Shown: positions 1-6,847, counted from the stretch's first letter. The stretch: DNA of 12,388 nt from Bacteroidota bacterium (GCA_021790055.1 JAJYIL010000031.1:1-12388); one strand, 5' to 3'. Notes: generated from the letters alone by a model not told the origin. Translations and numbers: made by a program.

Positions 1-713
1 TGATAAAGACAAATGTTAAGGCGGCAAAGAAAACCGTGCAGCCTAAAAAAGCTGTTAGTAAGAAGAGTGCTGCGCCTGCGAAAAAAAGCGCTGCAAAATC
101 TGCCGTGCAAAAGGTTGTTAAGAAAGCTGCTGAGAAAAAGAAGACTATGAAAGTAAAGAATAAATTAACTAAACAGAAACCTATAGAAAAAAAGACAGGA
201 TTAAAGAAAGAAATGCCAAGGAAGAAGACTACAGAAAAGGAAATAATTGAAGCTACGGAAACCCAGACTTTAGTTGAAGAACATGTAAAGCCGATAACTA
301 AGATAAAAGGATACGGTCAGAAGGATCTTGAACACTTTAGAGAAATTATTTTGGCAAAGCGCGATGAGATAATTGAGCAGTTGCAGAACTTAAAGGAACA
401 AATGCTTGACCCAACAACCGGAGAGTATATAAATGAAAATTCACCTTACTCGCTGCACATGGCTGAGCAGGGAACAGACGCCATGGAAAGAGAGAAAACA
501 TTTTTGTATGCTCAGAGAGAGAATAAGTTTTTAGGATACCTGGAAGATGCGCTTAAAAGAATTGATGCCGGCACTTATGGAATCTGCATCGAGTGTATCG
601 AAGAGCCGCAGCATTTATGCGAAACTTGTCCGCTTATTCCTAAGGCGAGATTGGAAGCTGTCCCGCACAGCCAGCTTTGTTTGCCGATAAAGCAGAGACA
701 GGAGAAACATTAG
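1..713 (+). CDS. TraR/DksA-family zinc-finger regulator with Lys/Ala-rich tail (5' partial)
   Basis: Numbering is from the GTG at 36, but the frame stays open to base 3, and bases 1-2 are TG, so the true start is probably one base left of the window (NTG-ATA-AAG), adding about 11 more basic residues. Residues 1-70 are Lys/Ala-rich and histone H1-like. From about residue 93 a DksA core follows: a helical coiled coil, HMAEQGTDAMERE at 141-153, ALKRIDAGTYG at 172-182, then a C4-type zinc finger. The finger is odd: Cys184/187, an inserted Cys195/198 pair, then LIPKARLEAVP and Cys215, whose expected partner Cys218 is Ile. Family members bind RNA polymerase, often with ppGpp; that role is inferred here. 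The basic tail suggests nucleic-acid contact. A 161-nt gap separates it from lspA. Family assignment is firm; the exact function is not. Confidence 0.85.
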   Translation, partial: IKTNVKAAKKTVQPKKAVSKKSAAPAKKSAAKSAVQKVVKKAAEKKKTMKVKNKLTKQKPIEKKTGLKKEMPRKKTTEKEIIEATETQTLVEEHVKPITKIKGYGQKDLEHFREIILAKRDEIIEQLQNLKEQMLDPTTGEYINENSPYSLHMAEQGTDAMEREKTFLYAQRENKFLGYLEDALKRIDAGTYGICIECIEEPQHLCETCPLIPKARLEAVPHSQLCLPIKQRQEKH

Positions 714-753
714 GCTGGGTACACTTATTTAATTCTTGAAGAGAGATTCTATC

Positions 754-832
754 GGAATAATGGAATATTGCCTTAAGACTCATTCGGGGGAGTGATGGGA
801 TGGCGAGATTAAACGCTTTAATTCATTATTCC
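754..832. repeat. Inverted repeats in the gap before lspA
   Basis: In the 161-nt gap between the TraR/DksA gene and the first lspA, GGAATAATG at 754-762 is matched by its reverse complement CATTATTCC at 824-832. The pairing extends by one G-T and one A-T pair. Inside this span sits a second, compact dyad: ATTAAA (808-813), loop CGC, TTTAAT (817-822). The two share bases at 822-823 and could be alternative structures. No T-run follows, so neither looks like a plain intrinsic terminator. The gap must hold the promoter for the lspA cluster unless that cluster is read through from upstream. An operator or leader structure is possible but unproven. Confidence 0.3.
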
Positions 833-874
833 ATTTCTTCATTATTTCAAACAAATGAATGTTGAAAGAACATT

Positions 875-1465
875 TTGAGAGTATTATTTGTTTCGTTTAT
901 AGTTGTTTTAGTTGACCAGGCATCTAAGCTTGCGGTAAAAGGGATTTCGATTCCATTTCTAAAAATAAATCTTCCCGGAATGTATCTCGGTCAAAGGATT
1001 CATCTAATCGGGAACAATTTTAATATTGCATTTGTAGAAAATCCCGGCATTGCTTTTGGGATTGATCTTGGCAACTCAATTAGAATTTTTATTTGCTTAT
1101 TTTCGATTGCTGCCAGCGTGGCTTTATTCATCTACATTTATAAAAATAGAACCAAGGCTTTAGGCTTCAGGCTCTCGCTTGCATTGATCCTTGGCGGCGC
1201 TTTAGGAAACCTTGTGGATAGGATGTTCTACGGGATTATTTACGGTTATGCACCGCTGTTTTATGGGAAGGTAGTTGATTTTTTTAATATCCGGTTTTTC
1301 GACATTTTTATCCTGAACCGGGTATTAGGCAGTTACATTTTTAATGTTGCCGATGCTGCGGTTACTGCCGGTGTCATCTGTTTCCTAGTAGTTCTAAATA
1401 ATGAGCGACGTACTGAAGTTGAAGAAGGCAGCGTAGAAAATTTTTTGGCAGAAAATAAGGATTAG
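875..1465 (+). CDS. lspA: Lipoprotein signal peptidase (signal peptidase II), first tandem copy
   Basis: This inner-membrane aspartyl protease removes signal peptides from prolipoproteins after lipid attachment to the Cys. The 196-residue protein has the family marks: VDQASK near the N terminus (Asp14), ENPGIAFG at 55-62, GGALGNLVDRM at 107-117 with catalytic Asp115, VVDFF at 133-137, and FNVADAAVT at 156-164 with catalytic Asp160. Four hydrophobic segments are evident. The catalytic aspartates are 45 residues apart, against about 27 in E. coli, because of an insert around 120-155 of the kind seen in Bacteroidota LspA. The start is TTG: a TGA at 863-865 in the same frame leaves only ATT 872 or TTG 875, and TTG aligns exactly with the start of the second copy. 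One base separates it from the next gene. Confidence 0.93.
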   Translation: MRVLFVSFIVVLVDQASKLAVKGISIPFLKINLPGMYLGQRIHLIGNNFNIAFVENPGIAFGIDLGNSIRIFICLFSIAASVALFIYIYKNRTKALGFRLSLALILGGALGNLVDRMFYGIIYGYAPLFYGKVVDFFNIRFFDIFILNRVLGSYIFNVADAAVTAGVICFLVVLNNERRTEVEEGSVENFLAENKD

Positions 1466-1466
1466 A

Positions 1467-2207
1467 TTGAAGGTTTTATTCGTATCACTTGGCATAGTTA
1501 TCATCGACCAGTGTTCCAAACTGCTGGTGAAAGGCATATCGATTCCCATTATACATCTTCATTACTCAGGTATGTACGAAGGTGAAAGGATAAAAATCAT
1601 AGGGAATTTTTTCAGGTTAACATTTATAGAAAATCCCGGTATGGCTTTCGGATTTGATCCCGGCATTGATATGAAGCTCTGGATATCGATTTTTTCACTG
1701 GTTGCAAGCATCGGGTTGTTAATCTATCTTTACTTTATTAGAAAGAAAAATCTATCACTGCGGCTGGCAATTGCATTTATACTCGGCGGGGCGGTAGGCA
1801 ACTTAATTGATAGGATGTTTTACGGTGTCTTTTATCATTACGCCCCTTTGTTTTACGGAAGGGTAGTTGATTTTTTAGATTTCGATTTTTTCAAGTTCAG
1901 CTTATTTGGAAGAAGCTTTGACCGCTGGCCTATTTTCAACTTCGCGGACGCCGCGGTTACAATCGGAGTCTTTATTTTACTCTTCTTTTATAGACAAAAT
2001 AAGAGTGAAGATAACGTAAGAGATGAAAGCATTCCGGCATCAGATGGAACTGCAATGTTACAGGATAATTCCGGCTTAGTAGAGCATTCTTCATTAAGAA
2101 GCGGCAGCGATGAGCTTAACCCGCCGGAAAAGATAAACGAGGCAAAAGAAAATTTAAACAATGACAAGCCTGATAACGGAAAAGAGATACCGGATAGTAA
2201 TTCCTGA
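1467..2207 (+). CDS. lspA: Lipoprotein signal peptidase, second tandem copy with hydrophilic C-terminal tail
   Basis: This is a paralogue of the preceding gene, about 58% identical over the first 142 residues, which align without gaps (82 identities, counted by eye). Catalytic motifs are intact: GNLIDRM (Asp115) and FNFADAAVT (Asp161), with IDQCSK and ENPGMAFG also kept, so both copies should be active. It differs by a polar, acidic tail of about 70 residues (177-246) rich in Asp, Glu, Asn and Ser and without recognisable domains. The start is TTG at 1467, one base after the previous stop, with AAGG at 1457-1460 as a ribosome site inside the preceding gene. Its last 47 nt overlap rluD in another frame, so part of the tail may simply reflect that overlap. 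Why two copies are kept is unknown; different lipoprotein substrates are one possibility. Confidence 0.92.
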   Translation: MKVLFVSLGIVIIDQCSKLLVKGISIPIIHLHYSGMYEGERIKIIGNFFRLTFIENPGMAFGFDPGIDMKLWISIFSLVASIGLLIYLYFIRKKNLSLRLAIAFILGGAVGNLIDRMFYGVFYHYAPLFYGRVVDFLDFDFFKFSLFGRSFDRWPIFNFADAAVTIGVFILLFFYRQNKSEDNVRDESIPASDGTAMLQDNSGLVEHSSLRSGSDELNPPEKINEAKENLNNDKPDNGKEIPDSNS

Positions 2208-3147
2208 AGGTAAAAAGAAGGAACGCCTCGATACCTTTCTTGCAAGCCAGATAGAAAACGCAACCCGCACTAAAGTCCAAAAGTTAATTGAAGCTGATCG
2301 TGTAACCGTCAACTGCAGGTTTATGAAGCCCAGTTACAAAATCCTTCCCGGAGACATTATTGAAGCTTCAATTCCTGTTGCACCTCATCCCGAAGAAGCT
2401 GAGCCGGAAGCAATTCCATTAGATATTATTTTCGAAGATGATTTTTTATTAGTTGTAAATAAGCCGGCTGGTATGGTTGCACATCCTGCTTATGCCAACT
2501 ATACCGGTACGCTCGTCAATGCTCTTCTTCATCACTCTCAAAAATTAAGTAAGCTTAATGAAGCCGGAAGACCGGGGATCGTTCACCGCATAGATAAAGA
2601 TACCAGTGGGCTCCTTGTAGTTGCAAAGGATGATTGGACGCATGCAAAGCTTGCCGAGCAGTTTTCAAGGCATTCAATCGAAAGAGAATACCGGGCAATT
2701 GCCTGGGGAATTTTTAAGGGAAAGAAGGGGGAGATAAATTCCAATATTGCCCGGAGTAAGTCCGACAGGAAAAAATTTTCCGTCAGCAGCGATGAAGGAA
2801 AGACTGCGATAACTTTTTATGAAGTACTGGAAGAATTCGAATTCACATCGCATTTAAAAATTAATTTGAAGACAGGCAGGACCCATCAAATCAGAGTTCA
2901 TCTCTCGAGCATAAACCACCCGGTATTTGGCGATGCAGCATACGGCGGAAGACAAATTGTTTACGGTTCGAATCTTCCAAAGATGAAGAGCAGGGTGCAG
3001 AATCTTCTGGAAGTAATGCCGCGCCAAGCGCTTCATGCGAAGACACTTGGGTTTATTCATCCTCATACGAAAGAGCATATAAGACTTGATTCCGATTTGC
3101 CGGCGGACATGGTAAATCTTTTGAAATTTTTACGGGGAGAAGATTAA
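2161..3147 (+). CDS. rluD: Ribosomal large subunit pseudouridine synthase, RluD type
   Basis: It converts uridines to pseudouridine in 23S rRNA; RluD itself acts in the helix 69 loop (E. coli 1911/1915/1917). The 328-residue protein carries an N-terminal S4 RNA-binding domain (about 20-80: RLDTFLA, KVQKLIEADRVTVN, YKILPGD) and an RluA-type catalytic domain with VVNKPAGMVAHP at 98-109, HRIDKDTSGLL at 142-152 (catalytic Asp145) and LKTGRTHQIRVHL further on. The ATG at 2161 lies inside lspA and no later ATG, GTG or TTG precedes the S4 domain, so the 47-nt overlap appears real. Six bases separate it from the downstream transporter gene. RluD rather than RluC is inferred from the S4 plus catalytic layout and motif wording; the exact target uridines cannot be read from sequence. 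Confidence 0.9.
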   Translation: MTSLITEKRYRIVIPEGKKKERLDTFLASQIENATRTKVQKLIEADRVTVNCRFMKPSYKILPGDIIEASIPVAPHPEEAEPEAIPLDIIFEDDFLLVVNKPAGMVAHPAYANYTGTLVNALLHHSQKLSKLNEAGRPGIVHRIDKDTSGLLVVAKDDWTHAKLAEQFSRHSIEREYRAIAWGIFKGKKGEINSNIARSKSDRKKFSVSSDEGKTAITFYEVLEEFEFTSHLKINLKTGRTHQIRVHLSSINHPVFGDAAYGGRQIVYGSNLPKMKSRVQNLLEVMPRQALHAKTLGFIHPHTKEHIRLDSDLPADMVNLLKFLRGED

Positions 3148-3153
3148 AGCTTA

Positions 3154-4041
3154 ATGTTGGTCGGAGAATTATTTGCAGTCTTAACCGCAGTCTGCTGGTC
3201 GGGAAGCTCATTTGCGTTTACTTCGGCTTCCAATAGGCTCGGCTCAATCCAGCTAAACATCAACCGGCTGATGATCGCGATCCTTTTCCTTTTAATTACA
3301 ATTTTACTTTTAGGAATAAATTTCCGGCTTTCTTCCTACCAGGTTTTGAATCTTGCTATAAGCGGCGCAATTGGATTTGTCTTTGGCGATACATTTCTCT
3401 TTAAAGCCTATCAGCATGTAGGCGCAAGAATCGGGATGCTGCTGATGTCTCTTTCACCCCTTATGAGCGCTCTGCTTGCCTTTATCTTTCTGAAGGAGCT
3501 CATTTCATTTTGGGGAATAGCCGGAATGGCTATTACAATAGTAGGCGTTACACTGGTTGTTGCGGAAAGAAAGGAAGTTCCTCAGACAAAATATAAAATT
3601 AGTAGGGCTGGAATATTCTACGGCATAATGGGAGCTTTAGGACAGGCAGTCGGGTTGATATTTTCAAAAGAAGCTTTTAATCTTGGAGAGATAAACGGGT
3701 TTGTTGCATCACTCGTAAGAATTACCTCTGCGGTTATCATTTTACTACCTGCTATTATTTTAACAGGAAGATATAAAAATCCCATTAAGGTTTTTTCGAA
3801 AGACAAAAAAGCTTTTACTTCAACTTTAACGGGGACGATATTTGGTCCATATTTAGGTGTTACATTCAGCTTGCTTGCAGTTGAATACGCTAAAGTAGGT
3901 ATAGCCGCAACTTTGATGGCAACCGTTCCGATAATAATGATTCCAATAGCTCATTATATCTTCAAGGAAAAATTAAGCTGGCGTGCAATAGGCGGGGCTG
4001 TATTAGCAGTTGTCGGAGTGGCAATTTTGTTTTTGAGATAA
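3154..4041 (+). CDS. EamA/DMT-family transporter
   Basis: This is a polytopic inner-membrane protein of the drug/metabolite transporter superfamily. Its 295 residues show about ten hydrophobic helices in two homologous halves, roughly 1-137 and 150-295, each an EamA repeat. The first half has the usual AVCWSGSSFAF and YQHVGARIGMLLMSLSPL wording; the second has GAALxA-type counterparts ending in a conserved Lys-Glu-Lys-Leu and WRAIGGAVLAVVGVAIL. Substrates in this superfamily range from amino acids to metabolites and drugs, and none can be assigned here. It is the last gene of the plus-strand cluster, six bases after rluD, with GGGGAGA at 3134-3140 as a somewhat distant ribosome site. It converges on the minus-strand genes beyond 4042. 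Confidence 0.88.
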   Translation: MLVGELFAVLTAVCWSGSSFAFTSASNRLGSIQLNINRLMIAILFLLITILLLGINFRLSSYQVLNLAISGAIGFVFGDTFLFKAYQHVGARIGMLLMSLSPLMSALLAFIFLKELISFWGIAGMAITIVGVTLVVAERKEVPQTKYKISRAGIFYGIMGALGQAVGLIFSKEAFNLGEINGFVASLVRITSAVIILLPAIILTGRYKNPIKVFSKDKKAFTSTLTGTIFGPYLGVTFSLLAVEYAKVGIAATLMATVPIIMIPIAHYIFKEKLSWRAIGGAVLAVVGVAILFLR

Positions 4042-4048
4042 GAGCTTA

Positions 4049-4138
4049 CTAAATTTCTCCCAGCCACCTCTCCAGGAAAACATCGTAAGCAAAATAGTCA
4101 TTATCCTCTTTGTAAATCATTTCTTTGCGGCAATGCAT
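4049..4138 (-). CDS. Possible small ORF or remnant of a decayed gene
   Basis: I do not recognise this protein. From ATG at 4138 it gives 29 residues, rich in charged and aromatic residues (MHCRKEMIYKEDNDYF then AYDVFLERWLGEI), ending in TAG followed two codons on by TAA-type context. The frame stays open upstream to a TGA at 4238-4240 (about 62 codons, no ATG, GTG or TTG obvious before the internal ATG). The composition looks coding rather than random, so this may be a microgene or the C-terminal remnant of a broken gene. A run of seven A lies just before the ATG, a possible frameshift site. It follows the macrodomain gene by 143 nt on the same strand and converges on the transporter gene with a 7-nt gap. 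The call is tentative. Confidence 0.35.
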   Translation of the reverse strand: MHCRKEMIYKEDNDYFAYDVFLERWLGEI

Positions 4139-4280
4139 TTTTTTGCCCGTCCCCTGAACAGAAATAATTACGTAACCTATCTTAAGTAAAGCAAAGTGCA
4201 GAAATTGATATTCGAAAGTCCTAATTAAATAACCGAATCAAATTTATAGTTTGGTTATAGTCATAAAATAAATTTTCTGA
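4139..4280. other. Gap downstream of the macrodomain gene
   Basis: This is AT-rich sequence between the macrodomain stop and the possible small ORF. An imperfect stem, AACC-AAA (4231-4242, with a 5-nt bulge) against TTTGGTT (4250-4256) around a 7-nt loop, could slow transcription coming from either side. It lacks a clean T-run, so I do not call it a terminator. Nothing else recognisable is present. Confidence 0.3.
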
Positions 4281-4802
4281 TTAGAGTGATAGCAATTTAT
4301 TATATATTTCAAAGGTCCTCTCATCAAAGCAAACAAAAATTACTTTATTAATTGAACTGTCCGATTGAAGGAATTTCATAACAGTCTGAACGGCAACATT
4401 AGTTGCTTCTTCCAGAGAGTAGCCGTAAACGCCGGTGCTAATTGCGGGAAAGGCAATTGATTTCAATTCATTTTCGACAGCAAGTCTTAAAGAGCTTTTG
4501 TAGCAGTTGGCAAGGAGATTTTCTTCGTTATAATTTCCTCCGCGCCAAACCGGACCGACGGTATGTATAACATGCTTAGCAGACAGCTTGAAGCCCGGAG
4601 TAATCCTCGCATTACCTGTGGGGCATCCATTTAGCTTCCTGCAATAATTCAACAACTCGGGTCCGGCGGCGCGATGGATTGCGCCATCAACACCACCGCC
4701 GCCGAGCAATGATGAGTTTGCGGCATTTACAATTGCATCTATATTTAACTTTGTTATGTCCCCCTTAATAATTTCAATTCTATCATTTAAAAAAGCAGTC
4801 AT
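4281..4802 (-). CDS. ymdB: MacroD-type macrodomain protein, probable O-acetyl-ADP-ribose deacetylase / ADP-ribosyl hydrolase
   Basis: MacroD-type macrodomains hydrolyse O-acetyl-ADP-ribose and remove ADP-ribose from acidic residues. This 173-residue cytosolic protein is a complete single domain, close to the length of E. coli YmdB. Visible motifs, in order: IIKGDITKLNIDAIVNAANS (11-30), GGGGVDGAIHRAAG with the conserved Asp and His, GCPTGNARITPGFKL, HTVGPVW, FPAISTGVYGYSLEEA (phosphate-binding loop) and VCFDERTFEIY near the end. The start has GAGG at 4808-4811 and a 5-nt spacer. It begins 20 nt after the stop of the membrane-anchored response regulator gene, so it is probably cotranscribed with it. 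A link to that signalling system is only suggested by position. The family is clear, and the substrate in this organism is not known. Confidence 0.9.
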   Translation of the reverse strand: MTAFLNDRIEIIKGDITKLNIDAIVNAANSSLLGGGGVDGAIHRAAGPELLNYCRKLNGCPTGNARITPGFKLSAKHVIHTVGPVWRGGNYNEENLLANCYKSSLRLAVENELKSIAFPAISTGVYGYSLEEATNVAVQTVMKFLQSDSSINKVIFVCFDERTFEIYNKLLSL

Positions 4803-4822
4803 AACAACCTCTTCGGGAAAAA

Positions 4823-5980
4823 TTATCTTTTAAAGAATTCCATGACCATCTTATCCCAGTCTGCATTTTCAAACTTCTCGAACTCGCCGATATAAAGCTC
4901 GCTGCCGTCCTTAGCCGGCGAAGAGTCGACAGTATGAATGTTTTTCTTTAGGTGAATGAACCTGTCAATTTCATCCTGGAAGAAATTGACAGCGGTCTTT
5001 CCGATAGTAAGGCTTTTAATTTCAGTGTCAATGTCGTCGGTATCTATAGCACAAATCCAGTTAGCATTATATGACGTTAAATCAAGCGCTACCGGATTGG
5101 TTTGCAGCAATGTATTTATCTTAATTACCTTACCGCTGAAAGGCGAATTGAAGGTAGCAGAGCGGCTGTCTTGCTTAATTGTAAACAACGGCTGTCCTGC
5201 TTTAACCGCCATTCCAAGGTTTGGAAGCTCGATAGCAGTTACCTTTCCAATTAGCTTTTTCGCAAAATCATCAATTCCAATTTTGGTAGTGCCGTCCTGT
5301 TCCATGCTTGCCCAGCAGTGCCCAGATGAAATAAAGACTCCGCCGGGGATGGAAAATTCGTAGGTTAAAAAATGCTTTGACTCTGCAAGCTGTGTAATGT
5401 GCACTTTCGGCTTCAACTGTTTCTGAATTCTATCTTGTCGCTTGATTACAATTTTCTTAACGAAGTCCAAAAGCTCATCTTCGGTAAACGGCTTTTGCAC
5501 ATAATCCATAGCGCCAAACTTCATACATTCAACTGCAGTTTCAACAGTTGCGTAACCGGTAATTATAACGACATCGATGTCCGGACGAACATGCTTTACA
5601 GACTTTGTAACTTCAACCCCGTCCATCACAGGCATCTTTAAGTCGGTGAAAACAAAATCATAGTGATGAGATTGAACAAGCCCCAGGGCTTCTTTTCCAT
5701 TCTCAACAGTATCGACTGAGTAACCGTCGAGTACTAAGATTTTTCTAAAGCTATCGAGGATAACGGGCTCATCATCGACGCATAAAATTTTTGCCTTAGG
5801 ATTTTCTACTTCAACCCGCTTTAAGGATTTTGCTTCTCTCGTAAAGTCCAGGTTTAAGCTTACGTTTAAGGCTGCTTCACGGTCTTTGCGAAGCTTTTTC
5901 TCCTGAATTTTCTTGCCCGAATATCTTATTAAGACATCGGCAATAACAAACAATATAACGGCTATAATTAAAAGTGGCAT
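4823..5980 (-). CDS. Membrane-anchored response regulator with GcvH-like C-terminal domain
   Basis: The 385-residue protein opens with one hydrophobic helix (residues 2-19) followed by a basic stretch, KKIQEKKLRKDR, which places the rest in the cytoplasm. A receiver domain spans about 62-180, with acidic pair Asp69/70, phospho-acceptor Asp113 (FTDLKMP), Thr141 (TGYATVETAV) and Lys163 (QKPF). Residues about 203-325 match the glycine-cleavage H protein fold: GHCWASMEQDG, IGIDDFAKKLIGKV, ELPNLGMAVKAGQPLF, SPFSGKVIKIN. Aligned without gaps to E. coli GcvH, the lipoylated lysine is replaced by Ser272, so classic lipoyl chemistry is unlikely. A further 60 residues (326-385) are unassigned. There is no DNA-binding domain, so output is probably by protein contact at the membrane. 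It is likely phosphorylated by the nearby kinase. Confidence 0.85.
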   Translation of the reverse strand: MPLLIIAVILFVIADVLIRYSGKKIQEKKLRKDREAALNVSLNLDFTREAKSLKRVEVENPKAKILCVDDEPVILDSFRKILVLDGYSVDTVENGKEALGLVQSHHYDFVFTDLKMPVMDGVEVTKSVKHVRPDIDVVIITGYATVETAVECMKFGAMDYVQKPFTEDELLDFVKKIVIKRQDRIQKQLKPKVHITQLAESKHFLTYEFSIPGGVFISSGHCWASMEQDGTTKIGIDDFAKKLIGKVTAIELPNLGMAVKAGQPLFTIKQDSRSATFNSPFSGKVIKINTLLQTNPVALDLTSYNANWICAIDTDDIDTEIKSLTIGKTAVNFFQDEIDRFIHLKKNIHTVDSSPAKDGSELYIGEFEKFENADWDKMVMEFFKR

Positions 5981-5988
5981 ATTTATTT

Positions 5989-5994
5989 CTCCTT
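5989..5994 (-). promoter_or_regulatory. Strong Shine-Dalgarno site for the second response regulator
   Basis: AAGGAG lies 8 nt before the ATG at 5980, inside the 59-nt gap between the two response-regulator genes. It fixes the start of the anchored regulator and therefore supports its N-terminal membrane helix as real. A small 5-bp dyad AGAAA-TT-TTTCT just upstream (5995-6006) is too weak to name. Confidence 0.6.
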
Positions 5995-6039
5995 AGAAAT
6001 TTTTCTAACTCTCATTTACTGGATTTTATTTTTATCGCC

Positions 6040-6846
6040 TTACATTCTATCCGAACTGCAAGGCGTTAAATTCTTTATTTCATATTCCCAATCAGATGGA
6101 ATAATCCTGTAAAGCCATCCTTTGAAAAAAGGATCTTTTTCAATTATGCTTTTGTCTTCCATTAACTGATTGTTGCATTCGATTATTTTTCCGCTCACCG
6201 GGCTTAAAACAGGATGATCCATTTCATTTTTCATTTTAATTTGAGCACAGGGATTTCCCTGGACAATTTCCTCATCGACCTTAAGTAAATCAATTTCCGT
6301 TACAGGTTCAATAATTTTGAGGAACGAATGCGTAACTCCAATAATCCCGGAACCGTTATTATCGGAAAAGATCCAGCTTGAGTGTCCGAGCCGGAAGTAT
6401 TTTGCCGGGCAGGGTACATAGACTATTGTCCCGTCGTTATTCCTGCTTTTGGCTTCGGCTAAACTCTTCTGTATCTCGGAAAATTTTAAGCCGCGGTAAA
6501 TTGAAGAGAGCAGCTCATCGGAAGTGAATGGCTTAGGTATAAAATCCACCGCTCCATTGTATAACGACTTAACTGCATTCTCAACTGTTGAATATCCCGT
6601 CGTCATAATTACCGGCGTAGCTAATTTCCTTTTTATTACTTCGTCCAAAAATTGAAAGCCGTCCACTTCCGGGAGCATAATATCGCAGATAATGAGCCGG
6701 TAGCTGTTCTTTGCCAGCTTCGAAACCGCATTGACGGCATCGAGGGAAGCATCGACCTTATATCCTTCCATCGCGCAGATTTTATTTACAGCTTCGGTAA
6801 TAACCTGTTCATCGTCTATTATCAATATGTCGAATTGCCTGCTCAT
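6040..6846 (-). CDS. Response regulator with GcvH-like C-terminal domain (soluble)
   Basis: The 268-residue cytosolic protein has a receiver at about 1-122: acidic pair Asp11/12, phospho-acceptor Asp55 (ICDIMLP), Thr82/83 before GYSTVENAV, and Lys105 (PKPF). A linker leads to a GcvH-like domain (about 143-262) with RLGHSSWIF, SGIIGVTHSFLKII, SPVSGKIIECN and GWLYRIIPSD. Around the lipoyl position the alignment needs one inserted residue; Glu208 or Asn207 falls at the modified lysine, although Lys204 and Lys206 lie nearby, so lipoylation is doubtful but not excluded. No DNA-binding output is seen. Its ATG is one base after the kinase stop with GGAAGGG upstream, so the two are translationally coupled and this is the likely primary cognate receiver. 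It shares its layout with the next gene, which adds a membrane helix. Confidence 0.87.
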   Translation of the reverse strand: MSRQFDILIIDDEQVITEAVNKICAMEGYKVDASLDAVNAVSKLAKNSYRLIICDIMLPEVDGFQFLDEVIKRKLATPVIMTTGYSTVENAVKSLYNGAVDFIPKPFTSDELLSSIYRGLKFSEIQKSLAEAKSRNNDGTIVYVPCPAKYFRLGHSSWIFSDNNGSGIIGVTHSFLKIIEPVTEIDLLKVDEEIVQGNPCAQIKMKNEMDHPVLSPVSGKIIECNNQLMEDKSIIEKDPFFKGWLYRIIPSDWEYEIKNLTPCSSDRM

Positions 6847-6847
6847 A

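Noticed and set aside
1988..2263. Minus-strand 91-codon frame over the lspA/rluD overlap
   Set aside because: It lies opposite two coding sequences and its Ser/Leu-rich product is what the complement of the acidic tail would give.
4231..4256. Hairpin considered as a bidirectional terminator at the convergent junction
   Set aside because: Seven pairs interrupted by a 5-nt bulge and no clean T-run.
4823..6846. Reading the two GcvH-like proteins as parts of a glycine cleavage system
   Set aside because: They are fused to receiver domains, lack the lipoyl-lysine at the aligned site, and no gcvT, gcvP or lipoate gene is nearby.
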